In this document: positions 16,300 through 25,678 of the stretch, in pieces
How the letters are laid out: each line of letters starts with the position of its first letter
Position numbering within the stretch: position 1 is the first letter of the stretch
Source: Prauserella aidingensis
Lineage (GTDB): Bacteria > Actinomycetota > Actinomycetes > Mycobacteriales > Pseudonocardiaceae
Assembly: GCF_024171865.1 (NCBI RefSeq)
Contig: NZ_JAMTCN010000007.1
Span: 62,001-126,000 of the forward strand
Reading direction: 5' to 3'
Length of the DNA stretch: 64,000 bases
Notes under the pieces: generated by a model
The model's database searches: none
What the model was told of the DNA's origin: nothing
Seen by the model: the letters and a program-made list of their open reading frames with translations, nothing else
Program-made: the position numbers and the translations under genes

Positions 16300-17910
16300 T
16301 CAGTGCGCGGTCGCCTTCTCGGCACCGGCGCCGGTGAGGGAGCGAACCTCCATCTCCTTGTGCTTCTCCTCGAGGTGTTCCTTCGAGGTGAGCGTGCCGA
16401 TGACGCCGAGCAGGAACGACAGCGGAATCGACACCAGGCCCGGGTTCGACAACGGGAACCAGGCGAAGTCCGCACCCGGGATCATCGCGCTGTCGCTGCC
16501 GGACACGGCAGGGGAGAACACGATGAGCACGAGCGTCGTCGTCAGACCGCCGTAGATCGACCACAGCGCGCCGCGGGTGTTGAACCGCTTCCAGAACAGC
16601 GAGTACAGGATCGTCGGCAGGTTCGCCGACGCCGCGACCGCGAACGCGAGCGCCACGAGGAACGCCACGTTCTGTTCCTTCGCGAGGATGCCGCCGATGA
16701 TCGCGACCGCACCGATCACGCACGCGGTGATCCGGGCGACCTTCACCTCGGTGGTCTTGCTGTCGACGTTGCCCTTCTTGATCACGTTGGCGTAGACGTC
16801 GTGTGCGAACGACGCCGAGGCCGTGATCGTCAGGCCCGCCACGACCGCGAGGATCGTCGCGAACGCCACCGCCGCGATGAAGCCGAGCAACACCGGACCG
16901 CCCAGTTCGAGTGCCAGCAGCGGGGCCGCCGCGTTCTCGCCGCCCGGTGCGTTGTTGATCGTCTCGGTGCCCACCAGCGCCGCGGCGCCGTAGCCGAGCA
17001 CGAGCGTGAACAGGTAGAACAGGCCGATCCACGAGATCGCCCACACCACGCTGCGCCGCGCCTCCTTGGACGTCGGCACCGTGTAGAAGCGCATCAGCAC
17101 GTGGGGCAGACCCGCCGTACCGAGCACCAGCGCGATGCCGAGCGACAGGAAGTCGAGCTGCGTCGTGCTGCTCTCGCCGTACTTCTCACCCGGGTTGAGC
17201 AGCGCGTCGCCGCCACCCGCGGCCTGCGAGGCCGAGCCGAGCAGTTCCGACAGGTTCAGGCCGTACTTGCCGAGCACCCACACGGTCATCACGGCCGTAC
17301 CGGCGATGAGCAGACCGGCCTTGATGATCTGCACCCACGTGGTGCCCTTCATGCCGCCGACCAGCACGTAGATGATCATCACGATGCCGACGACGGCGAT
17401 GACGATGCTCTGGCCGAGGTCGCCCTCGACACCGAGCAGCAGCGACACCAGGCCGCCCGCACCGGCCATCTGCGCCAGCAGGTAGAAGAACGACACCGCC
17501 AGGGTCGACGTGGCGGCCGCCGCACGGACCGGACGCTGCCGCATCCGGAACGCCAGCACGTCGCCCATCGTGAACTTGCCCGTGTTGCGCAGCAGCTCCG
17601 CCACGAGCAACAGCGCCACGAGCCAGGCCACGAGGAAGCCGATCGAGTACAGGAAGCCGTCGTAGCCGTAGACGGCGATGGCGCCGGCGATGCCGAGGAA
17701 CGACGCCGCCGACAGGTAGTCACCGGCGATCGCGGTGCCGTTCTGCGGCCCCGAGAACGACCGGCCCGCCGCGTAGTAGTCCGACGCCGTCTTCGTGTTC
17801 TTGGAGGCGCGGAACACGATCACCAGCGTGATGATCACGAAGAGGGCGAAGATGCCGATGTTGACCAGCGGGTTGCCGCCCTCGACGCTGCCCTGAGCGA
17901 GTGTGTTCAC
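16300..17910 (-). CDS. Cation/acetate-type symporter (SSS family, ActP/MctC-like)
   Basis: 536 residues. Sodium:solute symporter with about 13 hydrophobic segments. Family marks are SDYYAAGRSFSGPQNG, AGDYLSAASFLGIAGAIA, GGMKGTTWVQIIKAG, GTAGLPHVLMRFYTVP and TASASFAHDVYANV. This resembles the acetate/short-chain monocarboxylate branch (ActP, MctC). GTG start at 17910 overlaps the stop of the DUF485 gene (GTGA), the usual partner order for this transporter type. A terminator hairpin follows. Confidence 0.9.
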   Translation of the reverse strand: MNTLAQGSVEGGNPLVNIGIFALFVIITLVIVFRASKNTKTASDYYAAGRSFSGPQNGTAIAGDYLSAASFLGIAGAIAVYGYDGFLYSIGFLVAWLVALLLVAELLRNTGKFTMGDVLAFRMRQRPVRAAAATSTLAVSFFYLLAQMAGAGGLVSLLLGVEGDLGQSIVIAVVGIVMIIYVLVGGMKGTTWVQIIKAGLLIAGTAVMTVWVLGKYGLNLSELLGSASQAAGGGDALLNPGEKYGESSTTQLDFLSLGIALVLGTAGLPHVLMRFYTVPTSKEARRSVVWAISWIGLFYLFTLVLGYGAAALVGTETINNAPGGENAAAPLLALELGGPVLLGFIAAVAFATILAVVAGLTITASASFAHDVYANVIKKGNVDSKTTEVKVARITACVIGAVAIIGGILAKEQNVAFLVALAFAVAASANLPTILYSLFWKRFNTRGALWSIYGGLTTTLVLIVFSPAVSGSDSAMIPGADFAWFPLSNPGLVSIPLSFLLGVIGTLTSKEHLEEKHKEMEVRSLTGAGAEKATAH

Positions 17911-18248
17911 TTGGTGTCACCACCTTCGACCTCGTCCCGGACGCTCTCGGCGATCGGGTCCAGCTTGCGGTTCGCGTAGCGGACGTAGAGCCCGGTGATG
18001 ACGAACGTCGACACGAACTGCAGCAGGCCGAGGATCAGGCCCAGGTTGATGTTTCCGACGACCTTGGTCGACATGAAGTCGTGGGCGTAGTCGGCCAGCA
18101 GGACGTAGGTCAGATACCAGACCAGGAACAGCGCGGTCATGGGGAAGACGAAGTTCCGCAGCCGTTTGCGCAGCCGCTGGAAATCCTCGCTCGCGTGGAC
18201 TCGCGCCCACGTGTCCGCCTCAGGTGGCTGAGGCTCGGTGGAATTCAC
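17907..18248 (-). CDS. DUF485 small membrane protein (symporter partner)
   Basis: 113 residues. Two membrane segments (FVFPMTALFLVWYLTYVLLA and NLGLILGLLQFVSTFVITGLYV) with the DUF485 pattern SEDFQRLRKRLRNFVFP and YVRYANRKLDP. Such proteins are almost always co-transcribed with ActP-like symporters, though their role is not established. GTG 18246-18248 is chosen because AAGGAGG lies seven bases upstream. It overlaps the symporter start. Confidence 0.88.
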   Translation of the reverse strand: MNSTEPQPPEADTWARVHASEDFQRLRKRLRNFVFPMTALFLVWYLTYVLLADYAHDFMSTKVVGNINLGLILGLLQFVSTFVITGLYVRYANRKLDPIAESVRDEVEGGDTK

Positions 18249-18341
18249 GGTGACCTCCTTGTCACGGTGCACGCCTCGAAAAGGCACGGGGAGTGTGCTG
18301 TGCGCGACACCGTAAGCACGGGGCGGATCCGGGTGAACCGG

Positions 18342-20126
18342 TCAGCGGCCCAAGCGGCGTGTGATGCGACGAACGGCCGACGAGCGGCGTGCCGGCCACG
18401 ACGAGTGGCCCAGGTCACGCGCCGCGCCGTCGCTCTGGGTCCGGGACACGAACGGCGACAGGCGGTGCTCGTGGAGGTGCAGTCGCAGCATCGCGGCGGT
18501 CGCCCACGGGGCGGGCCTGCCGAGCCGCGACACGACCACCATGGTGACGAACGCGAGCGGCACCGTCCACGGTGCGGGCTGGGCGACGAGGATCGCCACC
18601 CAGCCGTGCAGGTCCGGCCCCGCGACGTTGAGCAGGAACGAGCCGATGGTGGACACGAGGCCGGCCGCGACGCCGCTGAGCGCACCGGCGGCCGTGAGCC
18701 TGCGCCACCAGATACCCAGCACCAGCAGTGGGCAGAACGTCGAGGCCGCGACCGTGAACCCCCAGGTGACGAGCGTGCCCGCGTCGAAGGTGGCCGCGGG
18801 GAGGGCGAGCAGGACGATCACCGCCGCCGCACCGACGACGGCGAGCCGCAGCTGTCTCAGCCCGCCGGGGACGAGGTCGTGGGAGATCGCGCCGGAGACC
18901 ACGAGCAGCAACCCCAACGAGGTGGCGAGGAAAGCCGCGAAGGCGCCCGCGGTGAGGAGGCCGGTGAACACGGTGCCCGCCGTGCCGTCGTCGACCTGGG
19001 CGGGCAGCGCGACGACGGCGCTGTCGGTCGCGCCCGTCAGGTACAGGTGTGGCACGAGCACCCGGCCGAGCACACCGTAGATGCCGGGGAACAGGTAGAA
19101 CACGCTCAACAGGGCGACGGTGAACGCGGCCGTGCGGCGTGCGGCACGGCCGTCGGGGCTCGTGTGGAAGCGCATGATCACGTGCGGCAGCCCCATCGTG
19201 CCGAGCATGGTCGCGATCAGCACGGCCCACGTGCCCAGAAGCGGATAGCCCTCGTCGTCGAAGTCGAGCAGGGGCCGTTCCCAGCCGTCGGCACCGGGCA
19301 CGGCCTCCCCGCGGACCTCGGGTACCGGGGTGCCGTCGGCGAACGTGACGGTCGTTCCGGGCGGCACCTCCCAGGCGCCCGGCCGGAGCTCGCGCGGGCC
19401 GTCCTCGCGGTCGATCACCTCGGCCCCCGGTGGGACGTCGAGGGTCGCGCCGACCCGGAACGTGACCGTGGTGTCGTGGCTGAAGTGGGTGAACTCGCTG
19501 GGCTGCACCGCGTCGGTCCGCACCTCCGGGCCCGCCTGGATGAGCAGCCACATCGCGGGCACGATGAACAGCACGAGTTTGAACACGAACTGGAACGCCT
19601 GCACGTACGTCGCGGCCCGCATGCCGCCGAGCGCGAGCGTGGCGCTGACGACGCCGCCCGCGAGGACCACGCCGACCCAGTAGGGCGTCTCGGTGACGAC
19701 GCTGAGCACGAGCCCGGCGGTACGGAACTGCGGCACGAGGTACAGCACGCCGATCACCAGCACGACCACCGCCGCCAGCCTGCGCAGCGCTGCTGAGCCG
19801 AGTCTGGCCTCGGCGAAGTCCGGCACGGTGAGCGCGCCGGACCGGCGCATCGGCGCCGCGACCAGCGCCAGCATCGCGATGTAGCCCGCGGTGAAACCGA
19901 CCGGGTACCAGAGCGACCCGATGCCGTCCTTGACCACCAGGCCCGCGACGCCGAGGAACGAGGCGGCCGACAGGTACTCGCCGGAGACCGCCGCCGAGTT
20001 GAGCAGCGGCGACACGCGTCGGGACGCGACGAGGAAGTCCGACGTGGTGCGCATCGCCGCGACGCCGCGCAGACCGATGAGCATCGTCACCAGCACGACC
20101 GGCGCGACGGCGAGGGCGACGATCAC
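18342..20126 (-). CDS. Second sodium:solute symporter (SSS family)
   Basis: 594 residues. The symporter core is kept (TTSDFLVASRRVSPLLNSAAVSGEYLSAASFLG, GGMRAATYVQAFQFVFK, GTMGLPHVIMRFHTSP). It has an extra soluble insert of about 95 residues (roughly 205-300: TDAVQPSEFTHFSHDTTVTF... VIDREDGPRELRPG), probably extracytoplasmic, and a basic C-terminal tail. The substrate is unknown. It is the last gene of a tightly overlapped operon with a LytS/LytTR two-component pair and a small membrane protein, suggesting the kinase controls this uptake system. Confidence 0.88.
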   Translation of the reverse strand: MIVALAVAPVVLVTMLIGLRGVAAMRTTSDFLVASRRVSPLLNSAAVSGEYLSAASFLGVAGLVVKDGIGSLWYPVGFTAGYIAMLALVAAPMRRSGALTVPDFAEARLGSAALRRLAAVVVLVIGVLYLVPQFRTAGLVLSVVTETPYWVGVVLAGGVVSATLALGGMRAATYVQAFQFVFKLVLFIVPAMWLLIQAGPEVRTDAVQPSEFTHFSHDTTVTFRVGATLDVPPGAEVIDREDGPRELRPGAWEVPPGTTVTFADGTPVPEVRGEAVPGADGWERPLLDFDDEGYPLLGTWAVLIATMLGTMGLPHVIMRFHTSPDGRAARRTAAFTVALLSVFYLFPGIYGVLGRVLVPHLYLTGATDSAVVALPAQVDDGTAGTVFTGLLTAGAFAAFLATSLGLLLVVSGAISHDLVPGGLRQLRLAVVGAAAVIVLLALPAATFDAGTLVTWGFTVAASTFCPLLVLGIWWRRLTAAGALSGVAAGLVSTIGSFLLNVAGPDLHGWVAILVAQPAPWTVPLAFVTMVVVSRLGRPAPWATAAMLRLHLHEHRLSPFVSRTQSDGAARDLGHSSWPARRSSAVRRITRRLGR

Positions 20127-20593
20127 GAGGCGCCCTCACCCGTCGAATTGCCGGAACCGCTGGTTCTGTCAAAGCTGCCGAAACTGGCGGTCTCGGCATT
20201 GTCGGCACCGCGGTCCGCGCCGCCGCCGACCCCCGTGTCCGCGTCGAGCAGCTCCCGTTCCGCCTGCTCGGCGCGTCGGAGCTGCCAGAACGCCACGGTG
20301 ACCATCGCGGGGAACGGCACCAGCACGATCGCGGCCCACGACACGGGCACATCCGCCACCCGCACCTCGTCCAGCGCGGGCCACAGCCACAATACGAACG
20401 GCAGTCCGAAGACCAACGCCCCGAGTGCCGCGAGCGCGGACACGGCACGGCTGCGCCCCGACCGGTACAGCGCGATCGCGCGCGGCATCTCCGCCGGGTC
20501 GAGCGTCGTCGGACGCCACGGTCCGCGGTAACGCCTGCGGGCGTGTGCCAGACGGGTCTGCGGGCTGGTGACGGCGACACGGCGACCGGTCAT
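20123..20593 (-). CDS. Small membrane protein of the symporter operon
   Basis: 156 residues with two membrane segments (AVSALAALGALVFGLPFVLWLW and PVSWAAIVLVPFPAMVTVAFWQL). They are flanked by a basic N-terminus and a Gly/Ser/Asp-rich C-terminus. The position, overlapping both the regulator and the symporter by four bases, and the two-span topology parallel the DUF485 protein of the neighbouring module. It may be a functional counterpart, but sequence similarity is not evident by eye. Confidence 0.8.
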   Translation of the reverse strand: MTGRRVAVTSPQTRLAHARRRYRGPWRPTTLDPAEMPRAIALYRSGRSRAVSALAALGALVFGLPFVLWLWPALDEVRVADVPVSWAAIVLVPFPAMVTVAFWQLRRAEQAERELLDADTGVGGGADRGADNAETASFGSFDRTSGSGNSTGEGAS

Positions 20594-21405
20594 GTCGGCC
20601 GTTCGAACTCGCCCTGTTGCGCCGCCTTGAGGAGCCGCTCCCGGAGCTGGCGCGCGTGCCGCCTGCTGACGGGCACGTCGCCGAGATCGGTGTGGGCCAG
20701 CACCCCGCCGACCGAATCGCTCCGCAGCTCCCGCACCGCCGACAGTGCGACGAGGAACCCACGATGGGTCCGGACGAACCCGGCGCCCTCCCAGTACTCC
20801 TCGAGCCGCGAGATCGGCATGCGCACCAGGTGCACACCCGACGGCGCGTGCAACCGGACGTAGTCGCCGTGCGCCTCGGCGAAGCGCACCTCGCTGCGCT
20901 GCACGTAGCGGGTCCTGCCCCCGACCTCGACCGGCAGTGCCGCCATCGCGTCCGGCACCGGTGCGTCCGCACCCGACCGCGGGTGCTGCTCGTCGGCACC
21001 CGCCATGCGCGCGACCCGGCCCAGTGCGTCGGCGAGACGCTCGGCGCGCACGGGTTTGAGCAGGTAGTCGACCGCGCCGATGCCGAACGCGGCGACGGCG
21101 TGCTCGTCGTAGGCGGTCACGAAGACGATCACGGGCGGCGTGGCGAGCTTGCGCAGCAGTTCACCCAACTCGAGTCCGTCCAGCCCCGGCATCGCGATGT
21201 CGAGGAACACCGCGTCGTACTCGCCTCCCCGGATGGACCGCAGCGCGTCGAGCGGATCCGCGGCCGCGGTCACCGAGGCGACCTCGGGTGCCTCCCGCAG
21301 CAGGCTGCAGAGGTCGTCGAGTGCCGCGGGCACGTCGTCGACGGCCAGCACCCGGAGCCCGGGCGCCGACGTCTGCAGTGGCTGAGGATCCTCCTGCACC
21401 GTCAC
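20590..21405 (-). CDS. LytTR-family response regulator
   Basis: 271 residues. Receiver domain (about 18-135) with acidic pair VDD, phosphoacceptor Asp in AVFLDIAMPGLDGLEL, VFVTAYDEHAVAAF and the KPVRAERL lysine. A C-terminal LytTR DNA-binding domain (about 165-265) carries VRFAEAHGDYVRLH, FVRTHRGFLVAL and VPVSRRHARQLRERL. Stop/start overlaps with the upstream kinase and downstream membrane gene place it in one operon with the symporter. Confidence 0.93.
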   Translation of the reverse strand: MTVQEDPQPLQTSAPGLRVLAVDDVPAALDDLCSLLREAPEVASVTAAADPLDALRSIRGGEYDAVFLDIAMPGLDGLELGELLRKLATPPVIVFVTAYDEHAVAAFGIGAVDYLLKPVRAERLADALGRVARMAGADEQHPRSGADAPVPDAMAALPVEVGGRTRYVQRSEVRFAEAHGDYVRLHAPSGVHLVRMPISRLEEYWEGAGFVRTHRGFLVALSAVRELRSDSVGGVLAHTDLGDVPVSRRHARQLRERLLKAAQQGEFERPT

Positions 21406-22487
21406 GGCACGACCCCCGGCTGGAACCGCGGCACCCGCACCACGACGCGCGTGCCCTCGTTCTCCGCGGTCTCCACCACGAGCCCGAACCAGGGCCCGTA
21501 CACGTTGCGCAGTCTCCGGTCCACGTTGGCCAGTCCCATGCCTCCGGTATCCCGTGTGTCGGCGGCGCCGCCCGCCGCCAGCAGGCGTTCCGCGTCGCGG
21601 GGGTCCATACCCGCGCCGTCGTCCTCGACGCTGATGACGCAGTCCGATCCTTCCGCCTCGCCGAGTACGTGGACGGTCCCACCCCCGGTGCGGCGTTCGA
21701 TGCCGTGGCGTACGGCGTTCTCGACCAGCGGTTGCAGCACAAGATAGGGGATCGCCACGGCGAGGACCTCGGGTGCGACGCGAACCTGCACCTTCAACCG
21801 GTCGCCGAGTACCGCGCGCTGCAACGCCAGGTACGTCTCGATCGCGTGGAACTCGTCGGCCACGGTCGTGTACTCGCCGTGACCCGCCAGGCTGTAGCGG
21901 ATGTAGTCGGCGAAGTCGAGCAGCAGTTCCCGGGACCGTGCGGGGTCGGGGCGCACCAGTCCCGCGACGACGGTCAGCGCGTTGTAGACGAAGTGCGGGG
22001 AGATCTCCGCCCGCAGCGCCCGCAGCTCGGCCTCGGCGGCCTCCTCCGCGGACGCCTCGAGCCTGCCGCGCTCCAGCGCGGCGACCAGGACCCCGCTGAC
22101 CTCGCGCAGCGCCGACATCCTCGTCGTCCCCGCGACGACGAGCACCCCGGCCAGTTCGTCGTGGACCACGAGCGGCTCGGCGACGACCTCCGCCCGGCGC
22201 CGCCGGTGCTCGGTGTGCAGGACGTCGTCGACGATCGCCGCGACGTCGACGTCCCGGGGGAACGAACCCGCGACGGTGAGCTCGCCCGACAGGTCGGACA
22301 GGCCCACGCCGTCCGACGCCAACAGCCGGCGGATGCCGCGGACGGCGGAGCGGACGCGCGGCCCGCTGAGGCCGTCGACGAGGTCGTCGGCGATGTGCCG
22401 GGCCGTACGCAGGATCGCCGCCGGGTCGCGCAGCCTGCGCGGCCAGGCGAGCCCGCCCGCGGGCTCCTGCTGCGCGGGAACGGACAT
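21402..22487 (-). CDS. LytS-type sensor histidine kinase
   Basis: 361 residues. No membrane span is apparent, so it is likely cytosolic. An N-terminal GAF-like sensor region (about 40-150) precedes the His_kinase segment with phosphoacceptor His in LRAEISPHFVYNAL. A HATPase domain follows with the N box in LVLQPLVENAVRHGIE and G boxes SVEDDGAGM and GGMGLANVDRRL. It overlaps the LytTR regulator. The ligand is unknown. The gene context suggests sensing related to the transported solute. Confidence 0.9.
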   Translation of the reverse strand: MSVPAQQEPAGGLAWPRRLRDPAAILRTARHIADDLVDGLSGPRVRSAVRGIRRLLASDGVGLSDLSGELTVAGSFPRDVDVAAIVDDVLHTEHRRRRAEVVAEPLVVHDELAGVLVVAGTTRMSALREVSGVLVAALERGRLEASAEEAAEAELRALRAEISPHFVYNALTVVAGLVRPDPARSRELLLDFADYIRYSLAGHGEYTTVADEFHAIETYLALQRAVLGDRLKVQVRVAPEVLAVAIPYLVLQPLVENAVRHGIERRTGGGTVHVLGEAEGSDCVISVEDDGAGMDPRDAERLLAAGGAADTRDTGGMGLANVDRRLRNVYGPWFGLVVETAENEGTRVVVRVPRFQPGVVP

Positions 22488-22876
22488 GCGAACTCCCGGT
22501 AGCGCCGACGACTGTGTCCTACGTGTGTTCTACCTGGTCCTACGTGTGCTCCACCTGCTGCGTCCTGGGGCGACCTGCGTCCTTGGGCGACCTGCGTCCC
22601 GCACGTGCTGGGCTTCGGCGTCCCGCGTCCTGGGCGGTTCACCGATGCGGACGACCGACAGTGTGAATCTAGCGGCCCGGCGTACCGAGCGTGAAGGCCC
22701 GTGCACCGGCCGCCCCGCCCGGGCCGGCCGCAGGGGTCGCAGGCCTGCCGCAGGGCGCTGTGCCCGTGCGCGGTGTCGACCGTGGCGGCGCGTCGGCGAA
22801 AACAGGTGAAAATCGATGCCGGTCGGGACTGTCCGTGACGGCCGCGCTGATCCATAATCGGAGGTGGTGATGCCGT
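22488..22876. other. Intergenic region with tandem repeats and a candidate promoter
   Basis: 389 bp between the divergent kinase and DUF3040 genes. A 21-bp unit beginning GTCCTACGTGTG is tandemly duplicated (22516-22536 and 22537-22557, two mismatches). A 17-bp unit GCGTCCTGGGGCGACCT is then duplicated (22560-22576 and 22577-22593, one mismatch). CATAAT at 22853-22858 is a plausible -10 for the DUF3040 gene. No coding sequence is seen. Confidence 0.55.
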
Positions 22877-23278
22877 ATGGGCCTGCGTGACGAGGAACGG
22901 CGACAGCTCGCCGAGATCGAACGCCGCCTGGGCGAGGACGACCCGCGTCTGGACCGGCGTCTGGCCACCCTGCGGCCCGGGACGTCGCGAACGCTGTGGA
23001 CGGTCGTCGGCCTGATCGGCCTCGTCGTCGGCGGTGGTGTCGTCATCGCACTGGGCGCGGGAGCCGGTGCGCCCGTCGTGGTGGCGATCGGGGTGATCGT
23101 GGCCGCCGGGGTGCCCACCGCCGTCATCTGGCGACGGTGGCTGCGCAAGCTCGGCAACGGCATCGGTGACGGATCCGACGACGCCGCCGGCACGCCGGGC
23201 AACCGCTCCGGCAACGGCAAGGGAGACTCGGGCCGACCCGGTGACGGCCCTGGCGCGGACTCCGGTCCGACCGACTGA
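22877..23278 (+). CDS. DUF3040 membrane protein
   Basis: 133 residues. The N-terminal GLRDEERRQLAEIERRLGEDDPRL is the DUF3040 signature of actinobacteria. Two hydrophobic segments follow (LWTVVGLIGLVVGGGVVIAL and VVVAIGVIVAAGVPTAVI), then a Gly/Asp/Asn-rich tail. Function unknown. GGAGG at 22860-22864 precedes ATG 22877. Confidence 0.85.
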   Translation: MGLRDEERRQLAEIERRLGEDDPRLDRRLATLRPGTSRTLWTVVGLIGLVVGGGVVIALGAGAGAPVVVAIGVIVAAGVPTAVIWRRWLRKLGNGIGDGSDDAAGTPGNRSGNGKGDSGRPGDGPGADSGPTD

Positions 23279-23499
23279 CCGTCCGGCCCGACGCGGCGTG
23301 CGCACGGTCCGTGAGGGGCGCCCCCGCCTCCGGCGGCCCGCTGACTTAGACTCGGACATCGGTTCCCCATCGTCACCTGCGGTGCCCGTGGGCGAGCCCG
23401 TGAACCATACGCACGCCGCCGCGCCCACGGGTACGGACCGCGCGTGCGACATGAGTCCGAAATACCGACCGATACCACTGTCCCGGCTAGGAGAAAACG

Positions 23500-24933
23500 T
23501 TGAAGAGCACCGTCGAGCAGCTGAGCCCGACGCGCGTGAAGATCAATGTCGAGGTGCCGTTCGACGAGCTCAAACCGAACTTCGACCGCGCCTACAGCAA
23601 GATCGCTCAGCAGGTCCGGATCCCCGGCTTCCGCCCCGGCAAGGCGCCGGCCCCCGTCCTCGAGAGCAGGATCGGCCGTGCCCCCGTGCTCGACGAGGTC
23701 GTCAACGAGGCCATCCCGGCCAAGTACATGGAGGCCGTGCAGACCGGTGACGTCCGCACGCTCGGTCAGCCCGAGTTCGAGGTCACCAAGCTCGAGGACA
23801 AGAACGTCCTGGAGTTCACCGCCGAGGTCGACGTCCGGCCCGAGATCACGATCCCGGACACCGGCGACCTCAGCGTGACGGTGTCCGACGTGGAGGTCAC
23901 CGATGACGAGGTCGGTGAGGAGCTCGACAACCTGAGGGCCCGCTTCGGCACCCTGGCCGGCGTCGACCGGCCCGCCGCGAACGGTGACTTCACCTCGATC
24001 GACCTGTCCGCGACGGTCGACGGCCAGGAGGTCTCCGAGGCCTCGACGTCCGGCCTGTCGTACGAGATCGGCTCCGGTCAGCTCATCGACGGCATCGACG
24101 ACGCGCTGATCGGCCTGTCCGAGGGCGAGTCGGCCACCTTCACCACGAAGCTCCTCGCGGGCGAGTACGCCGGCAAGGACGCCGAGGTCACGGTCACGCT
24201 CGGCAGCGTCAAGGAGCGTGAGCTGCCGGAGGCCGACGACGAGTTCGCGCAGCTGGCCAGCGAGTTCGACACGATCGACGAGCTGAAGGCCGATCTGCAT
24301 GAGCGGCTCGCCCGGTCGAAGCGCATGCAGCAGGGTGTGGAGGCGCGCGACAAGGTGCTCGAGCAGCTCCTCGAGCGCGTCGACGTGCCGGTTCCGGAGA
24401 AGGTGCTGCAGGGCGAGATCGACAACGCCAAGCACGACGCGATTCACCCGTACGACCACGACGAGGAGGCCTACAAGAAGGCCCTCGAGGCTCAGGGCAG
24501 CGACCCCGAGGAGTGGGAGAACGAGGTTCGCACCGAGGCCGAGAAGTCGGTCCGCACGCAGTTGCTGCTCGACACGCTCGCCGACGAGAAGGACGTCCAG
24601 GTCGGCGACCAGGAGCTGAGCGAGCGGATCATCTACCAAGCCCAGCGCTTCGGCGTCAGCCCGGACGAGTACATCCAGCGCGCCCAGCAGTCGGGTCAGC
24701 TGGGCGCGATCTTCGCCGACGTCCGCCGGGGCAAGGCACTCGCCGCGGTCGTGCGCGGTGCGACGGTGACCGACGAGTCGGGTGAGGCGCTCGACCTGAC
24801 CGAGCTGTTCGGTGAGGAGGAGGACGAGACTCCGGAGACCGTCGAGGGCGAGACGGTGGAGGCCGCATCCGAGGAGAACGAGGAGAACACCGAGGCGGCG
24901 TCGGAGGCTTCCGAGCAGTCCTCGGACAAGTGA
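23500..24933 (+). CDS. tig: Trigger factor
   Basis: 477 residues. Ribosome-associated chaperone and peptidyl-prolyl isomerase that meets nascent chains at the exit tunnel. The ribosome-binding signature GFRPGKAP is at about residues 44-51. An FKBP-type domain follows, then the helical substrate-binding C-domain, and an acidic Glu/Ser tail ([20 protein letters not shown]). The TTG start at 23500 has AGGAG at about 23489-23493. A hairpin separates it from clpP1, the conserved downstream neighbour. Confidence 0.96.
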   Translation: MKSTVEQLSPTRVKINVEVPFDELKPNFDRAYSKIAQQVRIPGFRPGKAPAPVLESRIGRAPVLDEVVNEAIPAKYMEAVQTGDVRTLGQPEFEVTKLEDKNVLEFTAEVDVRPEITIPDTGDLSVTVSDVEVTDDEVGEELDNLRARFGTLAGVDRPAANGDFTSIDLSATVDGQEVSEASTSGLSYEIGSGQLIDGIDDALIGLSEGESATFTTKLLAGEYAGKDAEVTVTLGSVKERELPEADDEFAQLASEFDTIDELKADLHERLARSKRMQQGVEARDKVLEQLLERVDVPVPEKVLQGEIDNAKHDAIHPYDHDEEAYKKALEAQGSDPEEWENEVRTEAEKSVRTQLLLDTLADEKDVQVGDQELSERIIYQAQRFGVSPDEYIQRAQQSGQLGAIFADVRRGKALAAVVRGATVTDESGEALDLTELFGEEEDETPETVEGETVEAASEENEENTEAASEASEQSSDK

Positions 24934-24939
24934 TTTCTC

Positions 24940-24957
24940 TTCATGCTCTGAGCGAAC
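24940..24957. promoter_or_regulatory. Candidate ClgR box upstream of clpP1
   Basis: TTCATGCTCTGAGCGAAC agrees at about 16 of 18 positions with the actinobacterial ClgR consensus as I recall it (WNNWCGCYNANRGCGWWS). ClgR activates clpP1P2 in streptomycetes and mycobacteria. The site overlaps the left arm of the terminator hairpin. Confidence 0.4.
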
Positions 24958-24994
24958 TCGGGCGGTGTCAGGACTTCTGCGCCGCCCGAGTTCG
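24953..24994. terminator. Hairpin between tig and clpP1
   Basis: CGAACTCGGGCGG (24953-24965) pairs perfectly over 13 bp with CCGCCCGAGTTCG (24982-24994) around a 16-base loop. TTAGGG follows rather than a T-tract. It suggests tig and clpP1P2 are largely separate transcripts. Confidence 0.6.
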
Positions 24995-25041
24995 TTAGGG
25001 TCGGTTGCAAGATCTGAGACTTCGAAAAAAGGCAGGCAGAC

Positions 25042-25653
25042 GTGACGCAGCACATGCCCGAGGGGCGCACCAGCACCGCGGGACTGAACCTGACCGACTC
25101 GGTGTACGAGCGGCTGCTCCAGGAACGCATCGTGGTGCTGGGCTCCGAGGTCAATGACGAGGTCGCCAACCGCATCACGGCGCAGCTGTTGCTGCTGTCG
25201 GCGGAGGACTCGCAGTCCGACATCCGCTTCTACATCAACTCGCCGGGTGGCTCGGTCACGGCCGGTTTCGCCATCTACGACACGATGCAGCTCATCGAGC
25301 CGGACGTGGCGACGTACGCGATGGGCATGGCGGCCTCCATGGGCCAGTTCCTCCTGTCGTCGGGTACGCCCGGCAAGCGCTACGCGCTGGAGCACGCGCG
25401 CATCCTGATGCACCAGCCGTCGGCGGGGGTCGGCGGTACGGCGTCGGACATCGCGATCCAGGCCGAGGTCTTCGGCAAGTGGAAGCAGGAGCTGGCGCGC
25501 ATCACGGCCGACCAGACTGGCCAGACGGTCGACCAGATCCTGGCCGACGGTGACCGCGACCGCTGGTTCACCGCGCAGGAGGCCCTGGACTACGGCTTCG
25601 TCGACCAGGTGCTGACGCGTGAGAACCCCGCGCCGGGCTCGAACTCGAACTGA
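25042..25653 (+). CDS. clpP1: ATP-dependent Clp protease proteolytic subunit 1
   Basis: 203 residues. Serine peptidase that forms a mixed ClpP1P2 tetradecamer in actinobacteria. Substrates are fed by ClpX or ClpC. Catalytic Ser is in [12 protein letters not shown], His in [10 protein letters not shown] and Asp in the following helix region; the oxyanion loop is [14 protein letters not shown] start at 25042 with GGCAGG upstream. clpP2 follows 25 bp downstream. Confidence 0.96.
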   Translation: MTQHMPEGRTSTAGLNLTDSVYERLLQERIVVLGSEVNDEVANRITAQLLLLSAEDSQSDIRFYINSPGGSVTAGFAIYDTMQLIEPDVATYAMGMAASMGQFLLSSGTPGKRYALEHARILMHQPSAGVGGTASDIAIQAEVFGKWKQELARITADQTGQTVDQILADGDRDRWFTAQEALDYGFVDQVLTRENPAPGSNSN

Positions 25654-25678
25654 CCGGGACCCGAGAAGGAGACCATCG

